DNA from: a virus
Direction: 5' to 3' (one strand)
Virus record (IMG/VR): IMGVR_UViG_3300024239_000011
Location: 16,303 to 80,302 of that record
DNA: 64,000 nucleotides
The translations under genes and the position numbers were made by a program. Positions 14,527 to 22,838 of the stretch are shown piece by piece; the stretch's first letter is position 1; each line of letters opens with the position of its first letter. The notes beneath the pieces are model-generated. The model was not told where the DNA came from. It saw nothing but the letters and a program-made list of their open reading frames with translations, and made no database searches.

Positions 14527-16069
14527 ATTGGAGAAAGTCTGCGAATTTTGCCTTCATATCGTCAGTAAGATCATGACGGCGTTGGAGTGCCCATTCCATA
14601 TTGACACCTTCTGCCGCTGCAATCCTCTTTATGAAATTACGAATATTCTCAGAAATCGGCATTTGGTCTTCTAGGATCACGAAGAACGCGACCACCATGA
14701 ACATTTCCTCGCGGCGTCGTTCCGGTGGTAGACTCGCATCATAGAGTTTCTTCAAATTGTCACCGATACCACTGGTATATTTGGACAGCGCATCCCACAA
14801 CAACGCCGCATGAACTTCTGGGTATGTACGCAGTGTTGACCGGCGATGATGGTCCCGAAGCATGGGTGGCACAATTGTCGCGGCTGCCTGGATTGGAATG
14901 ATCTTGAACATCTTGCGGATTTGCGGCAGTGGGATGTTATCCCATACTTCCGGTGACATGTTGTTCGCGATCAGATTGATTACGCTGACCACGCCGCAAT
15001 TGTTAACAAACACCCGCAGGTTCGTCATGACTTCCAGTGGGAAATCAGTGACGAGTTGGGATACTTGTTCAGGTGACAATCTCGACACAAGATTTTCCCA
15101 TCCACAATCACTGGCAACGCCAATAAGGTCATGCACTGGCATGAGACGGATCAATTCGGCAAACTGCTTCATTTGTCCACCGAACAACCCGCTTCCGCTT
15201 TTTGCCATCTTGAGGACTGTATCGCGAATGACCGGCCAAATTTTTTCTTTCTCTTCCTTCGACATGTTTCGAATTTTAAATGCGTCAATCAATTTGCCAC
15301 TATTGGTCTTGATCAAGGCATTCGAACCGTCATTGTACAGATGCGGGTTAAGGCAATAAAGCGACGAAAGCTCACGCGGATTGACCTGATCCAGCCATGC
15401 TTCGACGGTCTTCTTGAAGCCATCGACATTGGTGCCGTACACCGTGCTTTCCGGGTACAAGATGATGTCGTCGCGCACATCTGGATTGACGAAGGGTTTG
15501 ATGAGCAATCGCCCGAGTGGATGGTTGATGTTCTTGTCATTGTTCTTGATCAAGTATGCGACCAACGTCCCTTCCTTGATGTCGAAGAACACGTAGTGGC
15601 TATTATCCGTTGTTTCGTCATCATTATTACGCATAGGCGTCAACTGCATACAGCTTTGCCAACCGCGTCCGGTGGACATGCTGGCGATATCATAGGGATG
15701 TCGCGAAATGCACACGAGATATTCTTCGTTCTTCGACCCGGCACGGTTTGGATCATTCACGAATGTCTGAAGTAGTTCCGGGTCATCCTGAAGTATTCGC
15801 CCGATACGAATTTTCCGGCGTCCATCGGTGGCGATCCCAGCAGCATAATCTTCAATCCGATAGCCTTTTGATTCCACCTTGGAAGCAATGCGCTCCGGTG
15901 CCTGGATGGGTTCTGCCGACCCGTTTAGTGGAAGGTAAATGCGGTATGCGTTCTGGTCATCGGTGAAGCGTTTGAAGATATCCACGTAATTGGTTTTGTC
16001 CCACCCACGGCGGTACATCTTGGCTACGTTCAATGGAATAGTTTCGTTGATGATCTCGCGTATTTTCAT
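14525..16069 (-). CDS. large capsid-targeted internal protein, 514 aa
   Basis: It starts MKIREIINET, a capsid-targeting peptide with cleavage expected after INE. Residues ~85-215 carry a block with EEYLVCISRHPYDIASMSTG and RGWQSCMQL, then GTLVAYLIKNNDKN and PLGRLLIKPF. I have seen this pattern only in phage proteins and its enzymatic role is not known to me; the conserved Cys/Arg/Ser/Thr residues suggest an active site. The C-terminal half is helical repeat-like. A late TAAATA core lies 22 nt upstream. T4 internal proteins are far smaller, so this one would be a major cargo. Confidence 0.7.
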   Translation of the reverse strand: MKIREIINETIPLNVAKMYRRGWDKTNYVDIFKRFTDDQNAYRIYLPLNGSAEPIQAPERIASKVESKGYRIEDYAAGIATDGRRKIRIGRILQDDPELLQTFVNDPNRAGSKNEEYLVCISRHPYDIASMSTGRGWQSCMQLTPMRNNDDETTDNSHYVFFDIKEGTLVAYLIKNNDKNINHPLGRLLIKPFVNPDVRDDIILYPESTVYGTNVDGFKKTVEAWLDQVNPRELSSLYCLNPHLYNDGSNALIKTNSGKLIDAFKIRNMSKEEKEKIWPVIRDTVLKMAKSGSGLFGGQMKQFAELIRLMPVHDLIGVASDCGWENLVSRLSPEQVSQLVTDFPLEVMTNLRVFVNNCGVVSVINLIANNMSPEVWDNIPLPQIRKMFKIIPIQAAATIVPPMLRDHHRRSTLRTYPEVHAALLWDALSKYTSGIGDNLKKLYDASLPPERRREEMFMVVAFFVILEDQMPISENIRNFIKRIAAAEGVNMEWALQRRHDLTDDMKAKFADFLQ

Positions 16070-16090
16070 CAGGCACCTTAGACTTTTCTC

Positions 16091-16096
16091 TATTTA
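16091..16096 (-). promoter_or_regulatory. late promoter core TAAATA
   Basis: Minus-strand TAAATA 22 nt before ATG 16069. Confidence 0.55.
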
Positions 16097-16109
16097 CTCC
16101 TAACCCGGT

Positions 16110-16138
16110 TTGACAGTACGGACAAGTTGTGTTAGGAT
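16110..16138 (+). promoter_or_regulatory. sigma70-type promoter
   Basis: TTGACA, 17 nt, TAGGAT, 24 nt before ATG 16163. Confidence 0.75.
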
Positions 16139-16162
16139 AAAACTACGTAGTGGAGTCCTATT

Positions 16163-16384
16163 ATGTCTGGCAAAATTCGCGAATACCAAGTGTCTCTTCG
16201 TGGGTGCAGCCAGGGTATCTATTGGGGTGCCACCAAGGCGGAAGCCCTGATTGGGTTCTTCCGGGAGAACCGGTATACCACCGAACAAGTGTGGATTGGT
16301 GCTGACGGTAAGATCAATTACGCCAGCGATGATATCAAGAACGCGCTTGGCGACATCAAAGACTATCAGATCGAGCGCGCGTAA
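16163..16384 (+). CDS. hypothetical protein, 73 aa
   Basis: No family recognised. A small alpha/beta protein (REYQVSLRGCSQGIYWGATKAEALIGFF). The ribosome site is GTGGAG before ATG 16163. Single-gene unit between two TTGACA-type promoters. Confidence 0.65.
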   Translation: MSGKIREYQVSLRGCSQGIYWGATKAEALIGFFRENRYTTEQVWIGADGKINYASDDIKNALGDIKDYQIERA

Positions 16385-16405
16385 TAAAAATCTTCTTGGG
16401 TGGTC

Positions 16406-16434
16406 TTGACTAATCTTTGGCTAGACCATATACT
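16406..16434 (+). promoter_or_regulatory. sigma70-type promoter
   Basis: TTGACT, 17 nt, TATACT, 23 nt before ATG 16458. Confidence 0.7.
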
Positions 16435-16457
16435 ACTTCCAGTTTGGAGTTAGAACC

Positions 16458-16922
16458 ATGAAGACGCAGCCCGACATCATCATTGGTCAGGTACACAGCT
16501 ACGACGGACCTGAATGCTATCTGGATGTACTGGAACGGCAGCCGCAAGGTTTCTACACGTTCCGCGTCGAAGCCATCGGACCCAACCGTGGTAAGGGCGT
16601 CCGTGCCAAGCTGCGTGCCGAGTTTATCAAGAATGCCGAGGTTGCGGGCAAGACCGTCAAGGGCGTGCGCTTCATCGGTCACGACATGATCAAGACCCAC
16701 TATCACGACTACTTTGAGCGTGGTGACGTGATGAAGTGGGATGATCTGAAGGACGCCGATTTCACCGCCTATCACCACTATTTTATTGATTACCCAGCGC
16801 CGGTCAACATGACCAAGGTGCATGACGGGGAGTACCTGGGGTCGAAAATGGGTTGGCGCGATCTGCGCGATCTGTGCAACGGCGGTAACATCCGTCGTGC
16901 CATCCTCAAGGTGACGGAGTAA
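16458..16922 (+). CDS. hypothetical protein, 154 aa
   Basis: No family recognised. The middle HDMIKTHYHDYFERGDVMKW and YHHYFIDYPAP hold several His/Asp/Tyr residues that could bind metal. First gene of a three-gene unit with 16927-17180 and 17195-17377 that ends at a terminator. Confidence 0.65.
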   Translation: MKTQPDIIIGQVHSYDGPECYLDVLERQPQGFYTFRVEAIGPNRGKGVRAKLRAEFIKNAEVAGKTVKGVRFIGHDMIKTHYHDYFERGDVMKWDDLKDADFTAYHHYFIDYPAPVNMTKVHDGEYLGSKMGWRDLRDLCNGGNIRRAILKVTE

Positions 16923-16926
16923 TCCC

Positions 16927-17180
16927 ATGTCGATGGTACTTACCAATCCCGATCAGTCTCCGGTTGAGTGCGCCTATGCACCGACCTGGGCATCACCTGT
17001 AATCCGGATGCCCGGCTGCTGCGGATCGAGCGCGATTCCATGGTCAACGTGATCAACGCCGACGAGCAGGGGAGCTACGATCAGGTGATGCAGTTCCTTC
17101 AGGAGTTTTTCCCGGAACATCGTGTCTATTGGACGCGGCGTTCTGACGATCACATGTGGGTGGAATTCCGCCCCAAGTAA
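16927..17180 (+). pseudogene. small gene with apparent frameshift
   Basis: GGAG sits before ATG 16927, which reads MSMVLTNPDQSPVE. One frame away, from 16968, the sequence reads RLCTDLGITCNPDARLLRIERD through DDHMWVEFRPK to a stop at 17180. Adding one base near 16966 would join the two parts. As written, the 16927 frame stops near 17052, and GTG 16968 has no ribosome site. It could be a real mutation, a sequencing slip, or a GTG-started 70-aa gene. Confidence 0.5.
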
Positions 17181-17194
17181 AACTTGGAGGGATC

Positions 17195-17377
17195 ATGAAG
17201 TTCGACGTATTTAAGATCGTGGTAGTGTTTGGAATCATTGCGGTCGGCATCGTCATGTTACAGGGATGGCGCGGTAATGTCTATGATCGTTGCATGGCGG
17301 ACAACCGCAACGCAGTGCAGTGCGAAATTTACGCCAAAGCCCGCACCGGAATGAGTCGTCCGATGTGGGATGACTAA
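17195..17377 (+). CDS. small membrane protein, 60 aa
   Basis: ATG 17195 follows TTGGAGG. One hydrophobic segment (IVVVFGIIAVGIVML, ~7-22) is followed by a short polar tail with two Cys (RCMADNRNAVQCE), so it is probably anchored in the inner membrane. Function unknown. Confidence 0.65.
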   Translation: MKFDVFKIVVVFGIIAVGIVMLQGWRGNVYDRCMADNRNAVQCEIYAKARTGMSRPMWDD

Positions 17378-17380
17378 GGA

Positions 17381-17407
17381 AAAGCCCGGTCATTGACCGG
17401 GCTTTTT
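17381..17407. terminator. intrinsic terminator
   Basis: AAAGCCCGGT / ACCGGGCTTT stem followed by T residues, between convergent genes. Confidence 0.75.
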
Positions 17408-18334
17408 TTACTTCGTTTTGTCGATGAATTCACCGTTGTGATCGCGGGCAAAATTATCAGCACCAATGTATAAAGCATGTTGTGCCGCCCACGCAGCATC
17501 GCGCTCTGGGTGATCCTGCCACGTGATCTTCACGGGATAGAAACCGTTTTTTCCGGCGACGGCATCGCGCCAAACTTCCGCGAATGTGCCTGCGGTCGTA
17601 TTGGGATTGCTCATCAGGATGCAATGCCCACCCGTAGACAGGGTTGGGATAATTGACATCCAGAAATCACGCATGGTTTTGTGGCTGACATAAGCAGCAG
17701 AATCAATCACCAAAAGATTGATCGTCATTCCACGCCCAGCATGCTCTTGGACTGCTCTGGTTATAATGCGCGACCCATTGGCAAATTCAATACGCTCTGA
17801 GGTGTAATATTTCACTCCGTCACGAAGATAATCGGGACATGTCTCATAAAAGTATTTGAGAATTTGAACCAGTGCTTTGGCGTGCGTCAGATTGGCGCTA
17901 CAAAGCATGATGGTTTGGTTGGCATTGAACATTGCTTTCCATAGTACATACAACATTGTTGTTGTCGATATACCCATTTGACGTGAATGGTTGACTACCA
18001 CCATGCGATGTTCAGCGTATGCCTGTAAAAGATTTTTCTGAAAATCATACAGACTGAAAGGTATTGACCCCTTCACTGGATGTTGAACGAAATTTTTCTC
18101 TGCAAAAATGATCGGTGTGGTCATACACGCTGACAGTTCTTTCAACTGTTCTTCGGTGTATTTGGTCGGGGTAAACGCGGGTTTGATCAATGGTGGTGTT
18201 AACGGTTCGGGGACTGCTTGGACATAACCGGCGATCCGGTCGGCCAACGTGAACAGTTCTTCCATCTTGGCATCATTGCCCAAGCGACGCTCTGCCATCA
18301 ACAGAGCGTTGAAGCGAATATCAGTAATATGCAT
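17408..18334 (-). CDS. degenerate terminase (gp17-like) ATPase domain, 308 aa
   Basis: Residues ~95-290 align well with the ATPase domain of T4 gp17: LYDFQKNLLQAYAEHRMVVV, then SRQMGISTT where gp17 has SRQLGKTT, then LLVIDSAAYV where gp17 has IYIDECAF, then ILMSNPNTT as the coupling motif. The Walker A Lys and the catalytic Glu after the Walker B Asp are both replaced. The C-terminal nuclease domain is missing. It therefore looks like an inactive paralogue rather than the packaging motor. GAGGAAAGAAC precedes the ATG. Confidence 0.8.
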   Translation of the reverse strand: MHITDIRFNALLMAERRLGNDAKMEELFTLADRIAGYVQAVPEPLTPPLIKPAFTPTKYTEEQLKELSACMTTPIIFAEKNFVQHPVKGSIPFSLYDFQKNLLQAYAEHRMVVVNHSRQMGISTTTMLYVLWKAMFNANQTIMLCSANLTHAKALVQILKYFYETCPDYLRDGVKYYTSERIEFANGSRIITRAVQEHAGRGMTINLLVIDSAAYVSHKTMRDFWMSIIPTLSTGGHCILMSNPNTTAGTFAEVWRDAVAGKNGFYPVKITWQDHPERDAAWAAQHALYIGADNFARDHNGEFIDKTK

Positions 18335-18420
18335 GTTCTTTCCTCATCGTGTTACGCCGTATTTCAGGCGCCCGAAGCGTATTTCGGCTTTCGGGGATGA
18401 GGATATTTAGCAGGACAAAA

Positions 18421-19269
18421 TTACCACCCTGTGATGATCTTGCGATACTGGCGCCAGTTGGATTGTACCCATTTGACCACTTCGGTGATTTCTTCTGAAC
18501 AGAACACACCGGCATGGCTGTCATGGGAATTCTCACGCCGTTTCAAGGGATGCGGCTTCACGCACCATGCTTCATCGGTGTACAATTCATCAGTTTGCAC
18601 TCGCCCGCGCTCGACCACAATGATGGATCGCGGATCAACGTCTTCACCCCAGAACACGACCTGATCTTCTTCGTCGCCGTAGTGGGTGCATTCGACACCA
18701 CTGTTCTGGAAGATCACAAGCTCATTGCCATACTTCCCTTTACTAGCAACCCAATCGACATACTTGGAGTTGGCAGTAAATGCGAAGTTATAACCGCCAT
18801 AGTTCTTCTCTGTTTCATGCACCCATTTGGTTAGACCCAAGCGATCCATGTCATCCATACCTTTGGTAAAACCACTCTTGCCGATGTTGTGAGCATCATA
18901 GGTAAAATGAACAAGCCATGTATGTCGTGGAAGAAGCGTCTTGTGATTGAGGTCCATATGTGCCCAGGTCGGCGCAGACGCAGGGTCATTTTGCATTACT
19001 TCGGCGGCAATCGTTTCGCGGAAATCTTCGTAAAACTCTTCTTGCATTTCCTTAGGGAGTTTGAAGAAAACCTCAGGTTCAAGATCATTCACGTCACCGG
19101 ATGAGTCAATTTGAGTATCTTCAATTTGAGATAATGCTTGGAGAACTTCGGGATGGTGTTCTGCCCACAGCGAAAATTCCCACCAACGCTGGTAAATGTC
19201 GATCTCTTGATTACGAATATGACGGAGTAACGCCAAATTATTTCTGGAATAAATTTCCCTGATTTTCAT
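18421..19269 (-). CDS. capsid-targeted ART-like protein, 282 aa
   Basis: ATG 19269 begins MKIREIYSRN (capsid-targeting form); a longer frame upstream lacks it. After a helical N-terminal ~100 residues, TWLVHFTYDAHNIGKSGF (118-134) and YNFAFTANSKYVDW (160-173) look like the first two ART motifs of the His/Tyr class. EEDQVVFWGEDVDPRSIIVV (~200-219) supplies a candidate catalytic Glu. The ART call rests on motif order, so it is less certain than for the 9127 gene. It is late, with TAAATA 23 nt upstream. Confidence 0.65.
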   Translation of the reverse strand: MKIREIYSRNNLALLRHIRNQEIDIYQRWWEFSLWAEHHPEVLQALSQIEDTQIDSSGDVNDLEPEVFFKLPKEMQEEFYEDFRETIAAEVMQNDPASAPTWAHMDLNHKTLLPRHTWLVHFTYDAHNIGKSGFTKGMDDMDRLGLTKWVHETEKNYGGYNFAFTANSKYVDWVASKGKYGNELVIFQNSGVECTHYGDEEDQVVFWGEDVDPRSIIVVERGRVQTDELYTDEAWCVKPHPLKRRENSHDSHAGVFCSEEITEVVKWVQSNWRQYRKIITGW

Positions 19270-19291
19270 TATCTGTCTCCCTGCGTGGCAA

Positions 19292-19297
19292 TATTTA
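19292..19297 (-). promoter_or_regulatory. late promoter core TAAATA
   Basis: Minus-strand TAAATA 23 nt before ATG 19269. Confidence 0.5.
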
Positions 19298-19307
19298 TCC
19301 AACCGGG

Positions 19308-19336
19308 TTGACAACCATCGCGATTATGGGTATCCT
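19308..19336 (+). promoter_or_regulatory. sigma70-type promoter
   Basis: TTGACA, 17 nt, TATCCT, before ATG 19364. It starts the early unit 19364-20669. Confidence 0.7.
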
Positions 19337-19363
19337 ATGTTGGTTCGAGAATGGAGACATGCC

Positions 19364-19888
19364 ATGGGCGCCGGTAAGTATTCCCCCACTATCAGTGCTG
19401 CGTATCATGCCGATCAAGATTGGTGGCATAAGAATGGCGGCGGTACGGTCGATGTCTGCTACGACAGCGACGGCTATGACTCCTACGGCTACAACAAGGA
19501 TAATGTTGATCGCGCCGGTCACGAAGAAGACGATTACGACCGTGACGCCGATCTCGTCTTTGATATTGAAACCGAGTGGTCGTTCAACAAGGAAACCGGC
19601 AAGCCGTGTCTGCGCTTCGAGCGCATTCGCGTGACCAACGAAGACATGGTTGCGCTGTTTGGGCTGAAGGCGATGGACCGGCATATGGTTGTCACTATCG
19701 ACCCCAAGATCGAGCGTCTTGCGCGGGGTGGTTTGATCATCACCGAGTCCATGAAGGGGCAGGGCACCTGTGTCCAGTGGACTGACGCGCATGTGTCGGT
19801 CAAGATCACCCCTGAAGGGGAAACCAAGGTTGCGGAATGGCTCAAGGGCACGTTCCATGTCAAGACCATCACGCATGGAAAGGTGTGA
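19364..19888 (+). CDS. hypothetical acidic protein, 174 aa
   Basis: No family recognised. Residues ~30-65 are very rich in Asp/Tyr/Gly (YDSDGYDSYGYNKDN), followed by a folded-looking domain to the end. GGAGAC precedes ATG 19364. First gene of a run of five small genes. Confidence 0.65.
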   Translation: MGAGKYSPTISAAYHADQDWWHKNGGGTVDVCYDSDGYDSYGYNKDNVDRAGHEEDDYDRDADLVFDIETEWSFNKETGKPCLRFERIRVTNEDMVALFGLKAMDRHMVVTIDPKIERLARGGLIITESMKGQGTCVQWTDAHVSVKITPEGETKVAEWLKGTFHVKTITHGKV

Positions 19889-19890
19889 AC

Positions 19891-19959
19891 ATGAGCGATT
19901 CGCCGTGGTATGGCGAACCCGAAGTGACGCCGGAAGAATACGAGCGCCAGTCCATGTAA
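19891..19959 (+). CDS. tiny ORF, 22 aa
   Basis: Reads MSDSPWYGEPEVTPEEYERQ plus two residues. It starts 2 nt after the previous stop and is in the same unit. The TPEEYER end is protein-like, but the size makes it doubtful. Confidence 0.35.
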   Translation: MSDSPWYGEPEVTPEEYERQSM

Positions 19960-19984
19960 TAATCCTTTGGGAATGGAGACTGAA

Positions 19985-20170
19985 ATGATCACCACTACGA
20001 TTAATGATTTTGCCGATCATCGGGAAATCGTTGAAACCATCAATGATGGGGTTATTAAGAAATTTTCGGTATCTTTCGATGGTGGTAGGTTCGTGCTGAC
20101 AATCAATGACAAGCCAGTTCACGTGGGCACGGTTAGCATTGATTTTTGTGTCGAAGCAGAAATCAAGTAA
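19985..20170 (+). CDS. hypothetical protein, 61 aa
   Basis: No family recognised. A small beta-rich protein (KKFSVSFDGGRFVLTINDKPVHVG). GGAGAC before ATG 19985. Confidence 0.6.
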   Translation: MITTTINDFADHREIVETINDGVIKKFSVSFDGGRFVLTINDKPVHVGTVSIDFCVEAEIK

Positions 20171-20181
20171 GGGAACCGGGG

Positions 20182-20475
20182 ATGAGTCGCGAGCAATGGC
20201 ATTGGGAAGACGGCGAATGCACGAAAGATTGCATTTTTCGTTTGAGTCCGGGGTTTGCCTGGATTGTGTATCCAGAATGCGACGTGGCTGTTGCGACCGT
20301 ATCTCAGGATTATGCATTTTACCAAGACACCCTTTTTCACTGGACCATCACTGATCAAAATGGTGTGACGGTTAAAGGGGTTGCATTTTCTATGGATGAA
20401 GCGAAGAAAGTCGTTGAAGCGCATCTTGGTGTTAACACGTTGCCGACATTTGCACGTTCCGACTGGAAGAAATAA
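20182..20475 (+). CDS. hypothetical protein, 97 aa
   Basis: No family recognised. Beta-rich with one pair of cysteines (CTKDC). GGGGATG gives a weak ribosome site at ATG 20182. It ends 2 nt before the next ATG. Confidence 0.6.
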   Translation: MSREQWHWEDGECTKDCIFRLSPGFAWIVYPECDVAVATVSQDYAFYQDTLFHWTITDQNGVTVKGVAFSMDEAKKVVEAHLGVNTLPTFARSDWKK

Positions 20476-20477
20476 TC

Positions 20478-20669
20478 ATGGCTGTTACACTCGCCTACGC
20501 GGTTGCGGATATTCACGACATGGTTAAGATGAAACAACCATCCAGCCATATTCAGGACACCCTCTCGTATTATGCGTCGGAAGTGGCACCGGGTTTGGGG
20601 TTGAAACCCGACGACGCTTATTGGGTGATCAAGGCGGCTTACGAGAAACAATACGGCAAGTTGGAATAG
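20478..20669 (+). CDS. hypothetical helical protein, 63 aa
   Basis: No family recognised. All-helical. Last gene of the unit before the structured promoter at 20671-20714. Confidence 0.6.
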   Translation: MAVTLAYAVADIHDMVKMKQPSSHIQDTLSYYASEVAPGLGLKPDDAYWVIKAAYEKQYGKLE

Positions 20670-20670
20670 T

Positions 20671-20714
20671 AATACTTGTCCTGGGACTTGACAGTAGTAC
20701 CCAGGACAAGTATT
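20671..20714 (+). promoter_or_regulatory. promoter embedded in a 15-bp inverted repeat
   Basis: AATACTTGTCCTGGG and CCCAGGACAAGTATT form a perfect inverted repeat. TTGACA (20688-20693) lies in the loop and TATTAT (20711-20716) in the right arm, with ideal 17-nt spacing. A regulator bound to both arms would cover the promoter. There is no T tract, so a terminator is unlikely. Confidence 0.7.
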
Positions 20715-20742
20715 ATGTTATGGTCTAACAAATGGTGCGACC

Positions 20743-21276
20743 ATGACTGCTCAGCCGAAATCCAAGATCAAGGTTCTTGCCTATGTGTTCGGTTGCAAGG
20801 TAACCGAGCAGACGGGTCCGAACCAATTCGCGGTTCGTTTCATCGATGGGGTGAGTGACACCTTCCCCAAGAAATACAAGAATTATAAGGATTTTTGGTG
20901 TAACGAAATCCATGAGGGTGATTTCTCACCGTTGTTCGCGGACGCGGTGGAAGTTGAGACGTATTTCCAGAAAGAGAAAGCCAACGTAATTTCCTCGGAA
21001 TTCTACGGCGAGGAATGGACGAAGCGCCAAGAGTGGTTCCGAGGTGTTTGTACTCGCGAGGAATGGAACGTGCTGACCGCGCTTTCCTACGTTTTGTACA
21101 ATTTCTCGATGGCTCACATGGTGATCGAAACTCCGATTATCGCGGACATCCTGCACCGTGAAGCGGGGGTGGTTGACGCCGATTTGGCGGTGCTGCTGCT
21201 GGACCAATTTCAAGAAATCAACGTTGCGATCTACAATGCCGAAATGGCGGAATTCGCCAAGCGTTTGGGGCAGTAA
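20743..21276 (+). CDS. hypothetical protein, 177 aa
   Basis: No family recognised. A basic N-terminal part (AQPKSKIKVLAYVFGCKV) is followed by an acidic helical domain. It is controlled by the promoter set in the inverted repeat; the ribosome site is weak. Confidence 0.65.
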   Translation: MTAQPKSKIKVLAYVFGCKVTEQTGPNQFAVRFIDGVSDTFPKKYKNYKDFWCNEIHEGDFSPLFADAVEVETYFQKEKANVISSEFYGEEWTKRQEWFRGVCTREEWNVLTALSYVLYNFSMAHMVIETPIIADILHREAGVVDADLAVLLLDQFQEINVAIYNAEMAEFAKRLGQ

Positions 21277-21296
21277 TCGACATTCGAGGGATTGGG

Positions 21297-21302
21297 TAAA
21301 TA
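21297..21302 (+). promoter_or_regulatory. late promoter core TAAATA, leaderless spacing
   Basis: TAAATA ends 6 nt before ATG 21308. Confidence 0.55.
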
Positions 21303-21307
21303 CGCTT

Positions 21308-22099
21308 ATGCGTATTTCAGACCTGATCCCTCTTGCCGAAATGGCATTGCCATCCGAAGTCGTCAAAACGACCCGGTACTATCACGGCACAGCTTCCGAA
21401 ATCTTTGCCAAGAAGATCATGAAGCAAGGCATTCAACCGCCTTCGTTCGTGATGGATAATGGGAAAAAACAAAACTCCCATTTGACCCCGGTCGAGGGGA
21501 AAGTCTACATCACGCCTTCCATCGCATACGCCCAGATATACGCTATCGGCGGAAATGTGGCGGGCAACCCCTCACTCCGGGTTCGCTACAAAGGCAATGA
21601 ATCCAAATTCGATTACTACATCAAGACCGACCCGGCGGATCGCCACTACGGGCGCTACGGTTACGTGTTTGTGATCAATGGGTCGCAGCTTGCCGATATT
21701 CAACCAGATGAAGACAGCATCGGTGAATTTCTTGGTCAGATACTCTGTCGGGAAAGCACCATCGAGTTCATGGACCCGTTTGAGGCGAATAGAATGCGCA
21801 CCGCATTGGCGGACAGCACTCTTGTCGGGATGATCAAATATCTCGCAGGAACGCATCTTGCCGATAGCACCTTGCGACGGATCAAGGACGGTGAGTATTC
21901 CTATATGGCGAAGGCGGGCAAAGTCCTCGTCAAGCGCATGCCGGATTGGGCAAAGGTGTGCATGGTTGAATATGGCTTCCATTGTGCGCACACCGGACCA
22001 TTGATCCCCGATGAAGTATGGAAGATCGACAAAACAAAAATCGGGTGGCTTGTGCGTGACGGTAGCAATTTCTTCGAGATAGCTAAACGGGTTCGTTGA
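21308..22099 (+). CDS. capsid-targeted ART-like protein, 263 aa
   Basis: ATG 21308 begins MRISDLIPLAEMA; the likely cleavage site is PLAE. YYHGTASEIFAKKIMKQG (24-41) is the typical first ART motif, and GKVYITPSIAYAQIYA (64-79) the second. Acidic residues at ~134-140 (DEDSIGE) may include the catalytic Glu. No partner domain is present; length is normal for a phage polyvalent ART. Its stop codon overlaps the -35 box of the next promoter. Confidence 0.7.
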   Translation: MRISDLIPLAEMALPSEVVKTTRYYHGTASEIFAKKIMKQGIQPPSFVMDNGKKQNSHLTPVEGKVYITPSIAYAQIYAIGGNVAGNPSLRVRYKGNESKFDYYIKTDPADRHYGRYGYVFVINGSQLADIQPDEDSIGEFLGQILCRESTIEFMDPFEANRMRTALADSTLVGMIKYLAGTHLADSTLRRIKDGEYSYMAKAGKVLVKRMPDWAKVCMVEYGFHCAHTGPLIPDEVWKIDKTKIGWLVRDGSNFFEIAKRVR

Positions 22100-22123
22100 C
22101 AACTGTCAGTGTGTCCGTATATC
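22096..22123 (+). promoter_or_regulatory. sigma70-type promoter, leaderless spacing
   Basis: TTGACA, 16 nt, TATATC. The ATG at 22132 lies 8 nt after the -10 box, so the transcript should start at or next to the AUG. Confidence 0.65.
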
Positions 22124-22131
22124 ATCGGACC

Positions 22132-22692
22132 ATGAAACACTTTGCCGTTGATCTCGAAGACAATCCCACGTACTGGTTTCTGAATGAAGAAGCCAAGGCG
22201 TTCTTCGACCAACCGTTCGAGCAAGGCGAAATCATCACCTATTCGCAGCGGTATGAAGGGATCGAACTCATCGAGTTGGCGTCCCGGTCCAACCTGCATC
22301 TGATGCTGGGGCAGCGCCCGTGCGAACTCATCGTCGTGCGTCGATACGATGTCCTGGCGCAAGGTAGCTGGGTGTTTAACCTATACCATCTGAACAAGTA
22401 TTCCCCGACCTTCGGGACAGTCACCGAAGTGATCGGTCCCATGGCGATGGTTCGGTGTTACGACCGCAACGGCAACTCCATCGGGCGTGAACCGTTGGAA
22501 CGACGGTATCTCGCCAAGATCGCCAAGCCGATATTCCCGATTAGCAACCCGTGCATCCTGAAGTCAGGACGGGTCAATGCGGCGGCAGTTCTGCACCTGA
22601 AGCGTGACCGCAAAACCGAACTGCTCGATTTCGTGAATGCTAATCCTCTGCTGTGCCGGGCGCTCGACCTCGACATGAGCTATTTCGAGTAA
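22132..22692 (+). CDS. hypothetical protein, 186 aa
   Basis: No family recognised. A soluble alpha/beta protein. The centre (GTVTEVIGPMAMVRCYDRNGNSI) looks like a small beta barrel. ATG 22132 is chosen because it begins MKHFAVDLED at the expected transcription start. Confidence 0.65.
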   Translation: MKHFAVDLEDNPTYWFLNEEAKAFFDQPFEQGEIITYSQRYEGIELIELASRSNLHLMLGQRPCELIVVRRYDVLAQGSWVFNLYHLNKYSPTFGTVTEVIGPMAMVRCYDRNGNSIGREPLERRYLAKIAKPIFPISNPCILKSGRVNAAAVLHLKRDRKTELLDFVNANPLLCRALDLDMSYFE

Positions 22693-22838
22693 TTAGACCT
22701 CGTAGGTCTTCCTCGTTGCGGCACATAAAGACTGATGGTCGATTTGGTGGGCGGTGAGCCTCGAAGCTCTATGACCCCCATCGCTCCATATAGTCGCTCT
22801 GTGGCGCTAGAATTGCTCCTTCAGGCAATTCTTTCCGA

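Noticed and set aside
17408-18334. Functional terminase large subunit
   Set aside because: Key Walker A and B residues are replaced and the nuclease domain is absent.
19295-20317. Long minus-strand frame of 340 codons
   Set aside because: It lies opposite five small plus-strand genes that have ribosome sites and a promoter, and its sequence lacks protein-like patterning.
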